The translations under genes were made by a program, and so were the position numbers. DNA of 64,000 bases, taken from contig NZ_KB908259.1 of NCBI RefSeq assembly GCF_000382405.1, forward strand, positions 1 to 64,000, given 5' to 3'. How positions within the stretch are numbered: position 1 is the stretch's first letter; each line of letters begins with the position of its first letter. Under the pieces are notes generated by a model that worked only from the letters and a program-made list of their open reading frames with translations, was not told where the DNA came from and did not search any database. This DNA comes from Mycobacterium sp. 141 (lineage in GTDB: Bacteria; Actinomycetota; Actinomycetes; Mycobacteriales; Mycobacteriaceae). Positions 17,180-27,050 of this stretch are shown here, in pieces.

Positions 17180-17616
17180 GCACCGAGACGGTGGTGGTCC
17201 GGGTGCAACGGGTCATGCCCGCCACGCCGGAGGTGGTGTTCGACGAATGGCTGGACCCGGAGGCGCTGCGGGAGTGGATGTGCCCGCGCCCGTCACGCTG
17301 CGTGGCGGTGGAGGTGGAGCCCCGGGTCGGCGGCAGGGTGCGGTTCGACGTCGACCATCTTGGCTCCAGCGTGCTGATCACCGGGCAATTCCTGACCATT
17401 GACCGGCCGCGTCTGCTGAGCTTCACCTGGAGTAACTCGAACTGGTCGGACCCGACCGGAGTCAGCGTCGTCAACGTCAACTTCGCGCCGGTAGGCGACG
17501 ATCAGACTCTCATGTCCATCGAGCACTCCCTGCTGCCGTCCGAGGAATTCGAGAACTTCCACAACGGCTGGATACTCACGTTCGATCAGCTCGCGGCCGT
17601 GTTGGAGCGCAGCTGA
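17176..17616 (+). CDS. SRPBCC (AHSA1-type) domain protein
   Basis: A 146-residue START-like domain. It shows the expected MPATPEVVFDEWLDPEALREW opening, the GGRVRFDV strand and the terminal FHNGWILTFDQLAAVLE helix of AHSA1/SRPBCC proteins, which bind hydrophobic ligands in a deep cavity. Its gene overlaps arsR by four bases, a very common actinobacterial pairing. The ligand is unknown. The window suggests it, ArsR and DUF899 form one small regulon controlled from the twin operators. Confidence 0.85.
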   Translation: MSTETVVVRVQRVMPATPEVVFDEWLDPEALREWMCPRPSRCVAVEVEPRVGGRVRFDVDHLGSSVLITGQFLTIDRPRLLSFTWSNSNWSDPTGVSVVNVNFAPVGDDQTLMSIEHSLLPSEEFENFHNGWILTFDQLAAVLERS

Positions 17617-17702
17617 TCCGCCCCGGAGAAGCACACCTCGGCAGAATCTGTCGTCTCAGCGAAGTCCCGGTCTCCCTGGACGGTTTCGGGCATATTGGCA
17701 TC

Positions 17703-18635
17703 ATGCGGCTCGCGTTCAGACGTATCGGCCTGATGATCGCCACCGCCGTCGTGTCCGTCGCGACGCTCGTGCCGGGGCCGATGGCCCAAGCCACCACAGG
17801 GCCTTGGCCGGCGGCCCAGATCGACTACGGCGGGCTGGCCCGCAGTTACGAATTGCATGTCCCAGCCGGTGTCGAACATCCGTCCGGCTTGGTGGTGAAT
17901 CTGCACGCAGCGGGTGCGACCGGCGCAGACCAGGCCGCGCTGACCCATTACGACGCCGTTGCCGACGCGCACGGATTCATCGTGGTGTACCCCGACGGTA
18001 TCGATCTGAGCTGGGCCGACGGCCGCGGTGCCTCGGTGCCCGACCGGCAAGGGATCGATGATGTCGGCTTCATCTCCACGTTGGTCGATCAACTGGTCAC
18101 CGAATACCACGTCGATCGCGGTCGGGTGTTCGCGACGGGCCTGTCGGCCGGTGGATTCATGGCGAACCGGCTGGCGTGCGACCGACCGGACCTGTTCGCC
18201 GCGATCGCCCCGGTCGGTGGGACTCTCGGCGTCAGCGTGGGCTGTAACCCGTCGCGACCGGTGGCGGTCTTGGCCACCGATGGAACTGCCGACCCGATCG
18301 TGCCGTTCGACGGCGGGGCCATGACGGGCCGTGGCGGCGCCAGCGACATCCTGTCCGCCCCGGCCTTGGTCGACCGGTGGCGCCAGGTGAACGATTGTCC
18401 CGGCGTCCCCGCGCAGCAAGACCTACCGGCGACCGGTGACGGCACCAGTACACAACGCATTGCCTATGCGCCGTGCGCGCAGGGCACCGCGGTGGTGTTC
18501 ATGCGAGTCGACGGAGGCGGCCACACATGGCCCGGCGCCCCGGAGATCCTGCCCGTGCAGGCGGTCGGCCCCGCAACCCGTGGCTTCGACGCGTCGGAGG
18601 AGTCTTGGCAGTTCTTCGACAGCCACGCAAGGTAG
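17703..18635 (+). CDS. Secreted PHB-depolymerase/feruloyl-esterase-like hydrolase
   Basis: A 310-residue exported alpha/beta hydrolase. The signal peptide covers about residues 1-31 (AFRRIGLMIATAVVSVATLV, cleavage near AQATT). The fold shows LVVNLHAAGATG (oxyanion region), IVVYPDG, the nucleophile elbow GLSAGGFMAN, an Asp candidate in DGTADPIVPF and the His in GGGHTWPG. This is the LpqC-like esterase/polyhydroxybutyrate-depolymerase group. It probably cleaves exogenous esters; the natural substrate is unknown. Confidence 0.85.
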   Translation: MRLAFRRIGLMIATAVVSVATLVPGPMAQATTGPWPAAQIDYGGLARSYELHVPAGVEHPSGLVVNLHAAGATGADQAALTHYDAVADAHGFIVVYPDGIDLSWADGRGASVPDRQGIDDVGFISTLVDQLVTEYHVDRGRVFATGLSAGGFMANRLACDRPDLFAAIAPVGGTLGVSVGCNPSRPVAVLATDGTADPIVPFDGGAMTGRGGASDILSAPALVDRWRQVNDCPGVPAQQDLPATGDGTSTQRIAYAPCAQGTAVVFMRVDGGGHTWPGAPEILPVQAVGPATRGFDASEESWQFFDSHAR

Positions 18636-18690
18636 CGGCATCGGGCCACGGGGAGCCGGCCCCGACTGCGCTGCGTCATAAACTGCGGTC

Positions 18691-20511
18691 ATGGCTTTTG
18701 AGGCACCAAAAGGTCTGTTGCGGGTCGAGGACTGCCTCGACGCTCACGGTGACATCGTGCTCCCGCCCGGTGTCCACCTGATATCCCTGATCGAGCGCAA
18801 CATCGCCAATGTCGGCGACACCATCGCGTACCGCTACGTCGACCACAGCCGATCGGACGGCGAGGTCACCGAGCTGACGTGGACCCAACTCGGTGTCCGG
18901 TTGCGTGCGATCGGCGCACACCTGCAACAGACCACCGCGCGTGGCGAGCGCGTCGCGATTCTCGCGCCGCAGGGGCTCGATTACGTCGCGGCCTTCTTCG
19001 CGGTGATCAAGGCGGGCATGATCGCGGTCCCGTTGTTCGCCCCGGAACTACAGGGCCACGCCGAACGGCTGGAGACCGCGTTGCTCGACGCACAGCCCGC
19101 AGTGATCCTGACGACGACGGCCGCGAACCCGGCGGTCGGTGAGTTCCTGATGACACTGCCGCCTCGGCGGCAACCGCGCGTGATGTGCATCGACGAGATC
19201 CCGGACGCGGCGGGGGAGATGTTCGAGCCGATTGTGATCGACGTAGACGATGTCTCACACCTGCAGTACACGTCGGGATCGACACGGCCCCCGGTCGGCG
19301 TCGAGATCACCCACCGCGCGGTCGGCACGAACTTGCTGCAGATGATCCTGTCGATCGATCTGCTGGACCGAAACACCCACGGTGTCAGCTGGTTACCGCT
19401 CTACCACGATATGGGGCTGTCGATGATCGGCTTTCCCGCCGTCTATGGTGGGCACTCGACACTCATGTCGCCGACCGCCTTCATCCGGCGACCCCAGCGG
19501 TGGATCCGCGCGCTGTCCGATGAATCGCGGCACAGTCGGGTGATCACCGCGGCACCCAACTTCGCCTACGAGTGGACGGCACAACGTGGGCTGCCCGCGC
19601 CGGGCGACGACATCGACCTGAGCAACGTGGTGCTCATCATCGGCTCTGAGCCCGTGAGCATCGGTGCGATCACCACCTTCAACAAAGCGTTCGCGCCATA
19701 CGGGTTGCCTGTCACGGCATTCAAACCTTCGTACGGTATCGCCGAGGCAACACTGTTCGTGTCGACCATCGCCCCGCAGGCACAGGCGACCGCCACGTAC
19801 TTCGATCGAGATCAGCTCGCCGCGGGGCGTGCGGTGCCGGTCGCGGCCGATGCCGTCGGAGCAGTCGCGCATGTGCCGTGCGGTCAGATCGCACGCAGCC
19901 TGCGGGCCGTCATCGTCGACCCCGTGACCGCGGCCGAACTGCCGGACGGCTCGGTCGGCGAAATCTGGTTGCAGGGCAACAATGTCGGACGCGGCTACTG
20001 GGGCCTGCCCGACGAATCGCGAGAGACCTTCGGCGCTTTACTGCAGAGCCGCCTTACCGCGAACAGTCACGCCGACGGTGCAAATACGGGGGGCTCGTGG
20101 CTGCGCACCGGAGATCTCGGGGTGTACCTCGACGGTGAGCTCTACGTCACCGGCCGCGTGGCCGACCTCATCGTCATCGCCGGAGGGCAGCACTATCCGC
20201 AGGACATCGAGGCGACGGTCTCCGATGCGTCACCGATCGTGCGACACGGCCACGTCGCGGCATTCGCAGTCGACGAAAACACCTCGGCGGACACCGGATT
20301 GGTCATCATCGCCGAACGAGCTACCGGCACTGGGCGAACCGACCCCGAGCCGGCGGTCGAGGCGATCCGGGCGGCGGTGGCGAACCGGCACGGTCTGTCC
20401 GCCACCGACGTGAGATTCATCCCGGCCGGCGCGATCCCGCGCACCACCAGCGGCAAGCTCGCGCGCCGCGCGTGTCGCGCCCAGTATCTGGCGGGGGAGA
20501 TCGGCGGCTGA
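18691..20511 (+). CDS. fadD: Long-chain fatty-acyl-AMP ligase (FadD/FAAL)
   Basis: A 606-residue adenylate-forming enzyme of the FAAL branch. The signature YTSGSTRPPVGVEITHRA, then GVSWLPLYHDMGLSMIGF, the TAFKPSYGIAEATLF loop and the terminal TTSGKLARRACR with the catalytic Lys are all present. FAALs activate fatty acids as acyl-AMP and hand them to an acyl carrier domain of a polyketide or peptide synthase rather than to CoA. No synthase lies nearby. The gene converges with a carboxylic acid reductase that ends four bases away, so I do not assign it to FadD32, which normally sits by pks13. Confidence 0.9.
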   Translation: MAFEAPKGLLRVEDCLDAHGDIVLPPGVHLISLIERNIANVGDTIAYRYVDHSRSDGEVTELTWTQLGVRLRAIGAHLQQTTARGERVAILAPQGLDYVAAFFAVIKAGMIAVPLFAPELQGHAERLETALLDAQPAVILTTTAANPAVGEFLMTLPPRRQPRVMCIDEIPDAAGEMFEPIVIDVDDVSHLQYTSGSTRPPVGVEITHRAVGTNLLQMILSIDLLDRNTHGVSWLPLYHDMGLSMIGFPAVYGGHSTLMSPTAFIRRPQRWIRALSDESRHSRVITAAPNFAYEWTAQRGLPAPGDDIDLSNVVLIIGSEPVSIGAITTFNKAFAPYGLPVTAFKPSYGIAEATLFVSTIAPQAQATATYFDRDQLAAGRAVPVAADAVGAVAHVPCGQIARSLRAVIVDPVTAAELPDGSVGEIWLQGNNVGRGYWGLPDESRETFGALLQSRLTANSHADGANTGGSWLRTGDLGVYLDGELYVTGRVADLIVIAGGQHYPQDIEATVSDASPIVRHGHVAAFAVDENTSADTGLVIIAERATGTGRTDPEPAVEAIRAAVANRHGLSATDVRFIPAGAIPRTTSGKLARRACRAQYLAGEIGG

Positions 20512-20514
20512 GGT

Positions 20515-23500
20515 TTATTCGACGTTGTCGAGTAGGCCGAGCTGGCGCAGATCTGCGATGTATTTCGCGATGAGCTTCTTGGAGAGGTGGGGTACGTCGC
20601 GGTCGGTCCCGATCCCGGCGGATTGCACTGCGGCACGGAACTTTTCGGCCGGTATCTGAACTCCGCCGGTCGGGGGTGCGGGGTGTGCGTAGGCGCTCAT
20701 CAGGGGCAGCGCCGAGTTCTTGCGCTGGTCCTCGGGCAGCGCCCGCATGGCCACCTCGAACCGGTCGCGCCACTCGTCGAAGTCGTCGATGCGTTCGATG
20801 TGAAGTCCTTGCGCGATCAGCCAATCGACGAACTCGTCGAGGGAGATCCCGTCGTCGTGGGTGTTGAGGACGTTGTAGGTGTGGTAGCCGGTGGTGCTCG
20901 TGGCACCCAGGGTCGTGATCGCCGCCGAGGTGAAATCCGCTGGTAGACCATCGTAATGGGCTCGCCGACGGTCACCCGAGGCATCGAGGGTGTAGAACGA
21001 TTTCGGTGCCAGTCCGGTCGCGACGATGCTGAGGATCAGCCGGGTGAACATATCGGTGACGTTGACCTGCCCCGAATACGTGCTGTGGGCCAGGATCATG
21101 TCCGATCGGAACACCGTGACCGGCAGACCGCAGAGATCGTTGGCCTCGCGCAGCAGGACTTCACCGGCCCACTTGCTCGTCGCGTAGCCGCCTGCGTATG
21201 CGGAGCCCAGAGGGCGTGCCGGACTGGCTTCCCGCACATCGACGTCCTCGCCGACGTAGGTTCCGTCGGGCAGAGCGGTCACTGCGACCGTGGAGATGTA
21301 GTTGACGGGCTTGAGTCGGGAAGTAATGGCCAGCTTGATTATCTCGGCGGTGCCGACGGCATTCGGCCCGAACAATTGACTGTAGGGCAGAACGTGATTG
21401 ACCAACGCTGCGGAATGCACGATCAAATCGACCGAGTCCGCGAGCCGATTCCAGGTCGCCGTATCGACACCGAGGTTCGCCGCGCCGACGTCGCCTACGA
21501 GCACCTCGAGGTGCTTGTCGGCCAGTTCGCGGAAGCGTTTCGACAATGTCTCGTCACCGGAGTCGATAGCCTCCTCAATACGTTGTCGCGCGGCCATCGG
21601 ATCGGCGCCGCGGGCCAGGCAGATCAGCCTGCCGCCTGTCGCGGCCAGTCGCTCCAGCCAATCCAGGCACAAGAACCGGCCGAGGTAGCCGTTGGCCCCG
21701 GTCATCAGCACGGTGTTCACGGCTCCGGTCGGTGCGGGCAGGCCGGGGGCGGCGGCCAGGGTGGCTGCGTCGATGAACTTGTCCAGGGTCAGATCCGTCG
21801 CCTTGACGACCTCTGCCTCGCGACCGTGCACCGACGCGAAGGTCGGTCGGGTGGAGGCTGATTGGCGCTCACCGTCGACGTAATCGGCGATGGTTGTCAG
21901 TGTCGCGGTGGGGCTGACAATGGTCTGCACCGGCACGTCGATGTTGAAGATGCCCTCCAACAGGGTCGCGAACGAGAACGCCGACAGTGAATCTCCGCCG
22001 AGGTCAATGAATTTCGCGTCATCGGGAAGATCGGATCCGGTCGTCTCCAAGCCGAGTGTCGCAACGGCCGCGCCACGAACAGTGTCGATCGTGGGTCGAT
22101 GCCGGCTCGCAACACGCAGCGCATCGAGTTGATTGTCCTGTCCGGCCGTGATTTCGGCGTAGATCGCGTCCAACCGGTCCTGGTAACGGGCCTTCAGTGC
22201 AGGCCGTAGCAACTTGCCCACACCCGAAAGAAGTCCGTTGTCCCGGGTGAATGGTTCGGTTTCCAGCACGAAATCCCGTGGTATCTCGTATGGATTGAGA
22301 TGGGTCTCGGCGGCGATCCGTTGTAGTGAATTCGAGATGAGCGATCGAGCATCCCCATTACCCACGCTGTCGGCATTCGGCACGATGACGGCAAGCAGGA
22401 ACGGCTGATCACTGCTGCCGTAGATGAAGATCTGCCGGATGTACGGGCTGGTCGAATATGTGGCTTCGAGGTTGGACACCGCCACGAACTCGCCCTGCGA
22501 CAGTTTGATGACGTTGTTGCGGCGGTCGAGGTACACCAGGTGATCCGGGCCGACTTCGGCCATCACGTCACCGGTCTTGTAGAAGCCGTCGGCGTCGAAG
22601 ATGTCGGCGGACAGTTCAGGGTGCTTGTAGTACCCGGGAATCAGCGTGGTCGTCTTCAGGTACAGCTCGCCGCGCGGATGCGGCTTGTCGGCGGTGGAGT
22701 ACCCGAGCTCGGGTACGTCGACGAGTTTGTACTCGGTGACCGGCGGGCGTTGCACCACACCGTTTCGCATGATGCCGCCACCGTTTTCGGTCGAACCGTA
22801 GCCATCGCTGACGGCGACGTCCAGCAGCGATTCGACGAACGCGTGCATATCCTTCGACAGCGGCGCGCTGCCGCACATCGCCGAGATCACCCTGCCGCCG
22901 AGGAAGTTCTGGCGCATGTCTGCCTTCACCGTGTCTTCGAGATCCGCAGCAGTGGGCTCGGCGGCTGTGCGCTGGTCGAGTTCTTTGCGGTAACGCCGGA
23001 AGAACATGTCGCATATCCGCGGCACGAGGTTCAGCGCGGTGGGGCGCACCAGCGCGATGTCGTCGAACAAGGTCGACATGTCGCTCTTGGCCGCGAAGTA
23101 GCCGATGCCTCCCGAGGTCAATGTCGAGATGAGCCAGGCCATCCCGTACACATGGCTCAGCGGCATGTACTGCAGATGGATCGCCGGGATCTCGACTCCG
23201 ATGTTCAGCGACGGGCTGCGCGGGCGCTGCCACAGCCGCGTCACCAGATCCGTGGTGTACATCGCCCCTTTGGGGGCGCCGGTACTGCCCGACGTGTAGA
23301 TCAGAGTGGCCAGCGGGTTCTCCCCGGCCGCCGGGATGAACGGTGCGGTCTCGGCCATCACCCGGCCCGAGTCCATGTCGGCTATCAGCGATACCACCTC
23401 GACCGCGCGGCCGGCCTTGGACAGCCGAGCGGTGGCAGCCTCGAAGTATTCACGCTGGTCGTCGTCGGTCTCGGTGTAGTCGAAGACCACCAATCGCTGT

Positions 23501-24045
23501 ACCGACGGCGCGCCGATGATCAACTCGACGGCAGTGTCCAGCGACTCCACGCTGGTGGCGAAGATCCGCGGTGCTGTTTCGGCGATGATCGGTGCCAGCT
23601 GCCGAGCGGAGGAACTCGTCTGCAGTGGAACGAAAACCGCCCCGAGTCGGGCGCACGCCAACTGGATGACGGTGTAGCCGATGCTGGTGAAACCCAGTAC
23701 CGCGACAAAGTCCCCGGGCTCGAACCCGCTGCCGGTCCACGTGTTGGCCAGTGCCACGACATTGTCCCGTAGCCGGCCGTAGGTGATGGTGTCGAAACCG
23801 GCGAGCAGCGTGGTGCTCGCGCGTCCGGTGGCCTGGTCGCGCGGCACCTCCCTGGACCGCAGGCCCAGCGCCGGCCGGTCGGAGTAGCCGGTCAGACACG
23901 CGTCGATCACTTGCCACAGTCGCAGGTCAGGGCTCTGGATATGTGCGCTGACCTCGGGAGCCGGTGCGGCAGCACGGAATTGCGGGTCAGTTGCCTGCAA
24001 CTGTTTGATGCGGTGGATGAGTTGTTGTTGCCGGGCGTCGGTCAT
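20515..24045 (-). CDS. car: Carboxylic acid reductase (A-PCP-R), FadD9 type
   Basis: A 1176-residue three-domain enzyme. Residues 1 to about 640 are an adenylation domain (LIYTSGSTGAPKGAMY near 255, YGSTENGG), followed by a carrier domain with the phosphopantetheine Ser in FIDLGGDSLSAFSF (near 683) and a short-chain-type reductase domain starting VLMTGANGYLGRFL (near 785) with a Tyr-x3-Lys pair in GYATSKW. It activates a carboxylic acid with ATP, loads it on the carrier arm and reduces the thioester to the aldehyde with NADPH. It needs a phosphopantetheinyl transferase encoded elsewhere. Length and order match mycobacterial CARs. Confidence 0.95.
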   Translation of the reverse strand: MTDARQQQLIHRIKQLQATDPQFRAAAPAPEVSAHIQSPDLRLWQVIDACLTGYSDRPALGLRSREVPRDQATGRASTTLLAGFDTITYGRLRDNVVALANTWTGSGFEPGDFVAVLGFTSIGYTVIQLACARLGAVFVPLQTSSSARQLAPIIAETAPRIFATSVESLDTAVELIIGAPSVQRLVVFDYTETDDDQREYFEAATARLSKAGRAVEVVSLIADMDSGRVMAETAPFIPAAGENPLATLIYTSGSTGAPKGAMYTTDLVTRLWQRPRSPSLNIGVEIPAIHLQYMPLSHVYGMAWLISTLTSGGIGYFAAKSDMSTLFDDIALVRPTALNLVPRICDMFFRRYRKELDQRTAAEPTAADLEDTVKADMRQNFLGGRVISAMCGSAPLSKDMHAFVESLLDVAVSDGYGSTENGGGIMRNGVVQRPPVTEYKLVDVPELGYSTADKPHPRGELYLKTTTLIPGYYKHPELSADIFDADGFYKTGDVMAEVGPDHLVYLDRRNNVIKLSQGEFVAVSNLEATYSTSPYIRQIFIYGSSDQPFLLAVIVPNADSVGNGDARSLISNSLQRIAAETHLNPYEIPRDFVLETEPFTRDNGLLSGVGKLLRPALKARYQDRLDAIYAEITAGQDNQLDALRVASRHRPTIDTVRGAAVATLGLETTGSDLPDDAKFIDLGGDSLSAFSFATLLEGIFNIDVPVQTIVSPTATLTTIADYVDGERQSASTRPTFASVHGREAEVVKATDLTLDKFIDAATLAAAPGLPAPTGAVNTVLMTGANGYLGRFLCLDWLERLAATGGRLICLARGADPMAARQRIEEAIDSGDETLSKRFRELADKHLEVLVGDVGAANLGVDTATWNRLADSVDLIVHSAALVNHVLPYSQLFGPNAVGTAEIIKLAITSRLKPVNYISTVAVTALPDGTYVGEDVDVREASPARPLGSAYAGGYATSKWAGEVLLREANDLCGLPVTVFRSDMILAHSTYSGQVNVTDMFTRLILSIVATGLAPKSFYTLDASGDRRRAHYDGLPADFTSAAITTLGATSTTGYHTYNVLNTHDDGISLDEFVDWLIAQGLHIERIDDFDEWRDRFEVAMRALPEDQRKNSALPLMSAYAHPAPPTGGVQIPAEKFRAAVQSAGIGTDRDVPHLSKKLIAKYIADLRQLGLLDNVE

Positions 24046-24260
24046 TGTGGCGTCTTCCCCCCGTCGTACCGAATGCGGACGTATCCACTACATCACTTGG
24101 CGGCGGTGGTATCCACGCGTTTGGCAAACACACAGCCACGGTTACGGCATCGTTGACCGATGGAGCCGGGTGGATGATGAAAGGCATTTGTTTCCAATAT
24201 TTTTCGTCATGTCAGCAGGCATGAGCGCCGAACCGTGCGCCGCCGATGCAAAGATGAAGC

Positions 24261-25337
24261 GTGGCGATCTTTCCCATCCATGACGGCCAATGGCGTGGCT
24301 TCGCGAGCGACAACTACGCCGGTGTGCACCCCGAGGTCCTGGCGGCGATCTCCGCAGCCAACGGCGGTCACCAGGTGGCCTACGGAGGTGACCGGTACAC
24401 CGAGCGGTTGCAGGATGTCATCCGCGAATACTTCGGTGCGCGTGCCGAGGCGTTTCCGGTCTTCAACGGCACCGGTGCCAACGTCGTCGCACTCACCAGC
24501 CTGCTCCCACGGTGGGGTGCGGTCGTGGCAGCAACCACGGCGCACATCAACACCGACGAGGCCGGCGCCCCGGAACGCGTGACCGGTATCAAGCTCCTCA
24601 CCGTGCCCACCCCGGACGGCAAGCTCACACCGGATTTGGTGGCTCGCGAGGCGTGGGGCTGGGGTGATGAACACCGGGCTCAGCCCTTGGCCGTGAGCAT
24701 CACCCAGAGCACGGAGCTGGGCACCGTCTATACGTCCGCCGAGGTGCGCGCACTCGCCGACTTCGCCCACGAACGCGGTATGACCGTCCACATGGACGGC
24801 TCTCGGCTGTGGAACGCCGCCGCGGCGCTCGGCGTCCCGTTCCGGGAGTTCACCACTGACGCCGGGGTGGACATCCTCAGTCTCGGCGGCACCAAGAACG
24901 GGCTACTCGGCGTGGAAGCGGTGGTGGTGCCGGTCGCAGATCCCGCCGCGGGCCTGGTCTTCCTGCGCAAGCTCACGATGCAGCTCGCGAGCAAGATGCG
25001 CTTCGCTTCGGTGCAACTTCTCGCCCTGTTCGACGACGACCTGGGCTTGCGCAGCGCAGCGCACGCCAACGCCATGGCGGCGCGGCTGCGGTCCGCGCTC
25101 GAGGCCGGGATCGCCGACGGGGCGCTTCGGGGGCTGGCGTTCACTCAGCCCAGCCAGTCGAATGCGATCTTCGCCACGCTGCCGACCGATATCGCCGACC
25201 GGATCCGTGAGCGCGTGCGGTTCTACGATTGGGATCGTGCTCGCGGTGAGGTGCGCTGGATGACCGCGTGGGACACCACCGAAGCCGATGTCGATCGATT
25301 CGTCACCGTCATCCGCGACGAATTCGGCCGCCACTGA
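24261..25337 (+). CDS. Threonine aldolase family PLP enzyme
   Basis: A 358-residue fold-type I PLP enzyme. It contains FASDNYAGVHPEVLAAI, the GTGANVVAL cofactor loop, VHMDGSRLWNAAAALG and the PLP lysine in SLGGTKNGLLG, as in low-specificity L-threonine aldolase. The reaction would be cleavage of threonine or allo-threonine to glycine and acetaldehyde. The start is a GTG at 24261. It is divergent from the carboxylic acid reductase, 215 bases apart; I see no clear operator in that gap. Confidence 0.85.
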   Translation: MAIFPIHDGQWRGFASDNYAGVHPEVLAAISAANGGHQVAYGGDRYTERLQDVIREYFGARAEAFPVFNGTGANVVALTSLLPRWGAVVAATTAHINTDEAGAPERVTGIKLLTVPTPDGKLTPDLVAREAWGWGDEHRAQPLAVSITQSTELGTVYTSAEVRALADFAHERGMTVHMDGSRLWNAAAALGVPFREFTTDAGVDILSLGGTKNGLLGVEAVVVPVADPAAGLVFLRKLTMQLASKMRFASVQLLALFDDDLGLRSAAHANAMAARLRSALEAGIADGALRGLAFTQPSQSNAIFATLPTDIADRIRERVRFYDWDRARGEVRWMTAWDTTEADVDRFVTVIRDEFGRH

Positions 25338-25350
25338 ACCGGCGCGCGGA

Positions 25351-25602
25351 TCAGGTGAGCGCGATGAATCCGCCGTTGATCCAGACACCCCAGTGGCCGC
25401 CCGAACCCCAGTCCCACCACACGACCGGCTGACCCTCCCACGTCTGCGCCGGCTTACGCGGCGCCGAGGCCGGTGCCTCAAGCGACGGCGTCGGCGCTGC
25501 AGGATCGGCGCTCGCGTTGGCGGCACCCAGCCCGATTGCTGAGCCGGCGATTGCGCCCGCGACCGCGACGGCCGCCAGAGCGCTCTTGCGGATGAGGATC
25601 AT
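25351..25602 (-). CDS. Small secreted protein, unknown function
   Basis: An 83-residue exported protein: signal peptide MILIRKSALAAVAVAGAIAG with cleavage after ASA, a short Pro/Ala linker, and a Trp-rich C-terminal part (WEGQPVVWWDWGSGGHWGVW). Similar small Trp/Gly-ended secreted proteins occur across mycobacteria, but I do not recognise a named family. It converges with the threonine aldolase gene (13-base gap). The ATG at 25602 has no other in-frame competitor close by. Confidence 0.65.
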   Translation of the reverse strand: MILIRKSALAAVAVAGAIAGSAIGLGAANASADPAAPTPSLEAPASAPRKPAQTWEGQPVVWWDWGSGGHWGVWINGGFIALT

Positions 25603-25906
25603 GTTTGCGTACCTCGGCGGTTGAAACTGAAGTCGGACACCTGAAGCTTAACCAATCTAAGCGATTGGTAGGTGGTTGAGTCGGGGCGGCAGGGCTTAAT
25701 CCCCGCGCCGCAGTTCTGACGCAGAGTGGGCGCGGCGGGTGACGCGTACCCGTGCGCTCAGTCGGCGGGTGGGCGCCCGCGCATATTCGACGTGAGATAG
25801 GTGTGGCCGGCCGATATGTGCGACCATAACCTCTACGCTCGGCTCGTTCTCGTGAAGCGAGGGCCGGAACAGACTCCCGCAGGGAACAGAGAGGACCGCC
25901 GGATCG

Positions 25907-26509
25907 ATGACCCAGCGCCGCGCCACACTCTCCATCAGCACTGTGAAGTTTGCGATCGCAGGAGTGGCCGCCGCCGGTGCCGTTCTGGGCCCCGTCGGGT
26001 CGGCGCTGGCGGATCCTGCCGCCCCCATACCCACTCCGTCAGATCCAGCCGCCGCGGCACCCGGGCAAGTAGTGGTGTCGAACGACGGCCCCGCCGGTCC
26101 ACCTGCTGCGCCACCGGCCGGCCCACCGCAGGTCCCTGAGATCGCGAATCCGGTATACGGCTCAGGCCAGTACGGTTCAGGCCCGATCGGGACGCTGCGC
26201 GATCTGTGGCACCAGGCCCGCGACCCATCTCCTCTGCAGGATCCCGATGAAGCGGGCGGCGTTGCGCCACCGCCCGGTGCAGGCCCTGCACCGAAACTGC
26301 CACCCGGATACGTATCGATCAACGCGCCCGGCTCCGAGACTCCGGTGACAGCACCTGATCCTGGCAGTGCGCCCGCTGGTCCGGCGTTACCTCCCGGCTA
26401 TTACCCGTTGAACGGCCCGCCGCCACCCGGCTACGAGTATGGCCAGGCTCCCGCGCCGGGCACTCCGGCGCCGGCAGGGCAGGTTCCCGCGGCTGCTCCG
26501 GCGTCCTGA
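25907..26509 (+). CDS. Proline-rich secreted protein
   Basis: A 200-residue exported low-complexity protein. The signal peptide (STVKFAIAGVAAAGAVLG, cleavage after ALA) is followed by a sequence over one quarter Pro, with repeated LPPGY modules (KLPPGYVSI, ALPPGYYPL, PPPGYEYG). It resembles surface proline-rich proteins of mycobacteria; function is unknown. GAGGAC lies upstream of the ATG. No catalytic motif is visible, so a structural or wall-associated role is the most that can be said. Confidence 0.7.
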   Translation: MTQRRATLSISTVKFAIAGVAAAGAVLGPVGSALADPAAPIPTPSDPAAAAPGQVVVSNDGPAGPPAAPPAGPPQVPEIANPVYGSGQYGSGPIGTLRDLWHQARDPSPLQDPDEAGGVAPPPGAGPAPKLPPGYVSINAPGSETPVTAPDPGSAPAGPALPPGYYPLNGPPPPGYEYGQAPAPGTPAPAGQVPAAAPAS

Positions 26510-27050
26510 CGGGTCGCCTTCGCTGCATTCCGCTCAGAGGCGCCCAGCGTTTTCCGTGTGCTCGAGTCGCACGCGCTCGCCAACGCTCGGTTGTGTCGCC
26601 GGGTGTCCTGAAGGTGCGTATCGCACGGATCGCACCGACGCATTCTGACGGGGCAGATTATTAACAGCAGCCATATCTGCCTCACATCTCACAGTGGTAA
26701 CAATATTCATTTCTGCCACTGCTATAACTCTGACTATTATGCGTATCAAATTAATCAATCGTCACATTCTGTCGGGCAAATTATGTGATTGATGGGATCT
26801 CTGAGGCATTCGGCGCTGTTCCGACCTCTCAATGCTGTGACCTGCTGATTCGCGTACTGCCGCATCCTCATTGGCCTCATTTGGCGCATAACTATTAAAT
26901 AAACTCATAGAAGATAATTAGACTCACTAGCACGCCTGATTAACTCGAGCCTCATCGGTAAACTCTGTATCACGATGGAGGGCGGGAAGGTGTCTCGTCC
27001 TTGCCTTTACCGGCGTGCGCGTTGAGCGCACGGCCATGAAGGGGATCGAC
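26510..27050. other. AT-rich intergenic leader region upstream of rpf
   Basis: About 540 bases without a supported gene. From 26650 to 26960 base composition falls well below that of the rest of the window, with runs such as TAATTAGACTC. Near the 3' end there are two candidate hairpins before the Rpf ribosome-binding site. One is imperfect (about 26983-27006), and one is a perfect 7-bp stem at 27014-27032. It may be a regulatory leader or foreign DNA. Confidence 0.5.
27014..27032 (+). promoter_or_regulatory. Hairpin just upstream of the rpf ribosome-binding site
   Basis: CGTGCGC (27014-27020) pairs perfectly with GCGCACG (27026-27032) around a 5-base loop, ending six bases before the AAGGGG ribosome-binding site (27039-27044). 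It could influence translation of rpf. Confidence 0.5.

Noticed and set aside
18691..20511. Naming the FAAL gene fadD32
   Set aside because: No pks13 or accD4 nearby; several FAAL paralogues share the same motifs.
26534..26758. A 74-codon open frame on the minus strand in the AT-rich region
   Set aside because: No family motif, no ribosome-binding site and composition explained by the AT-rich leader.
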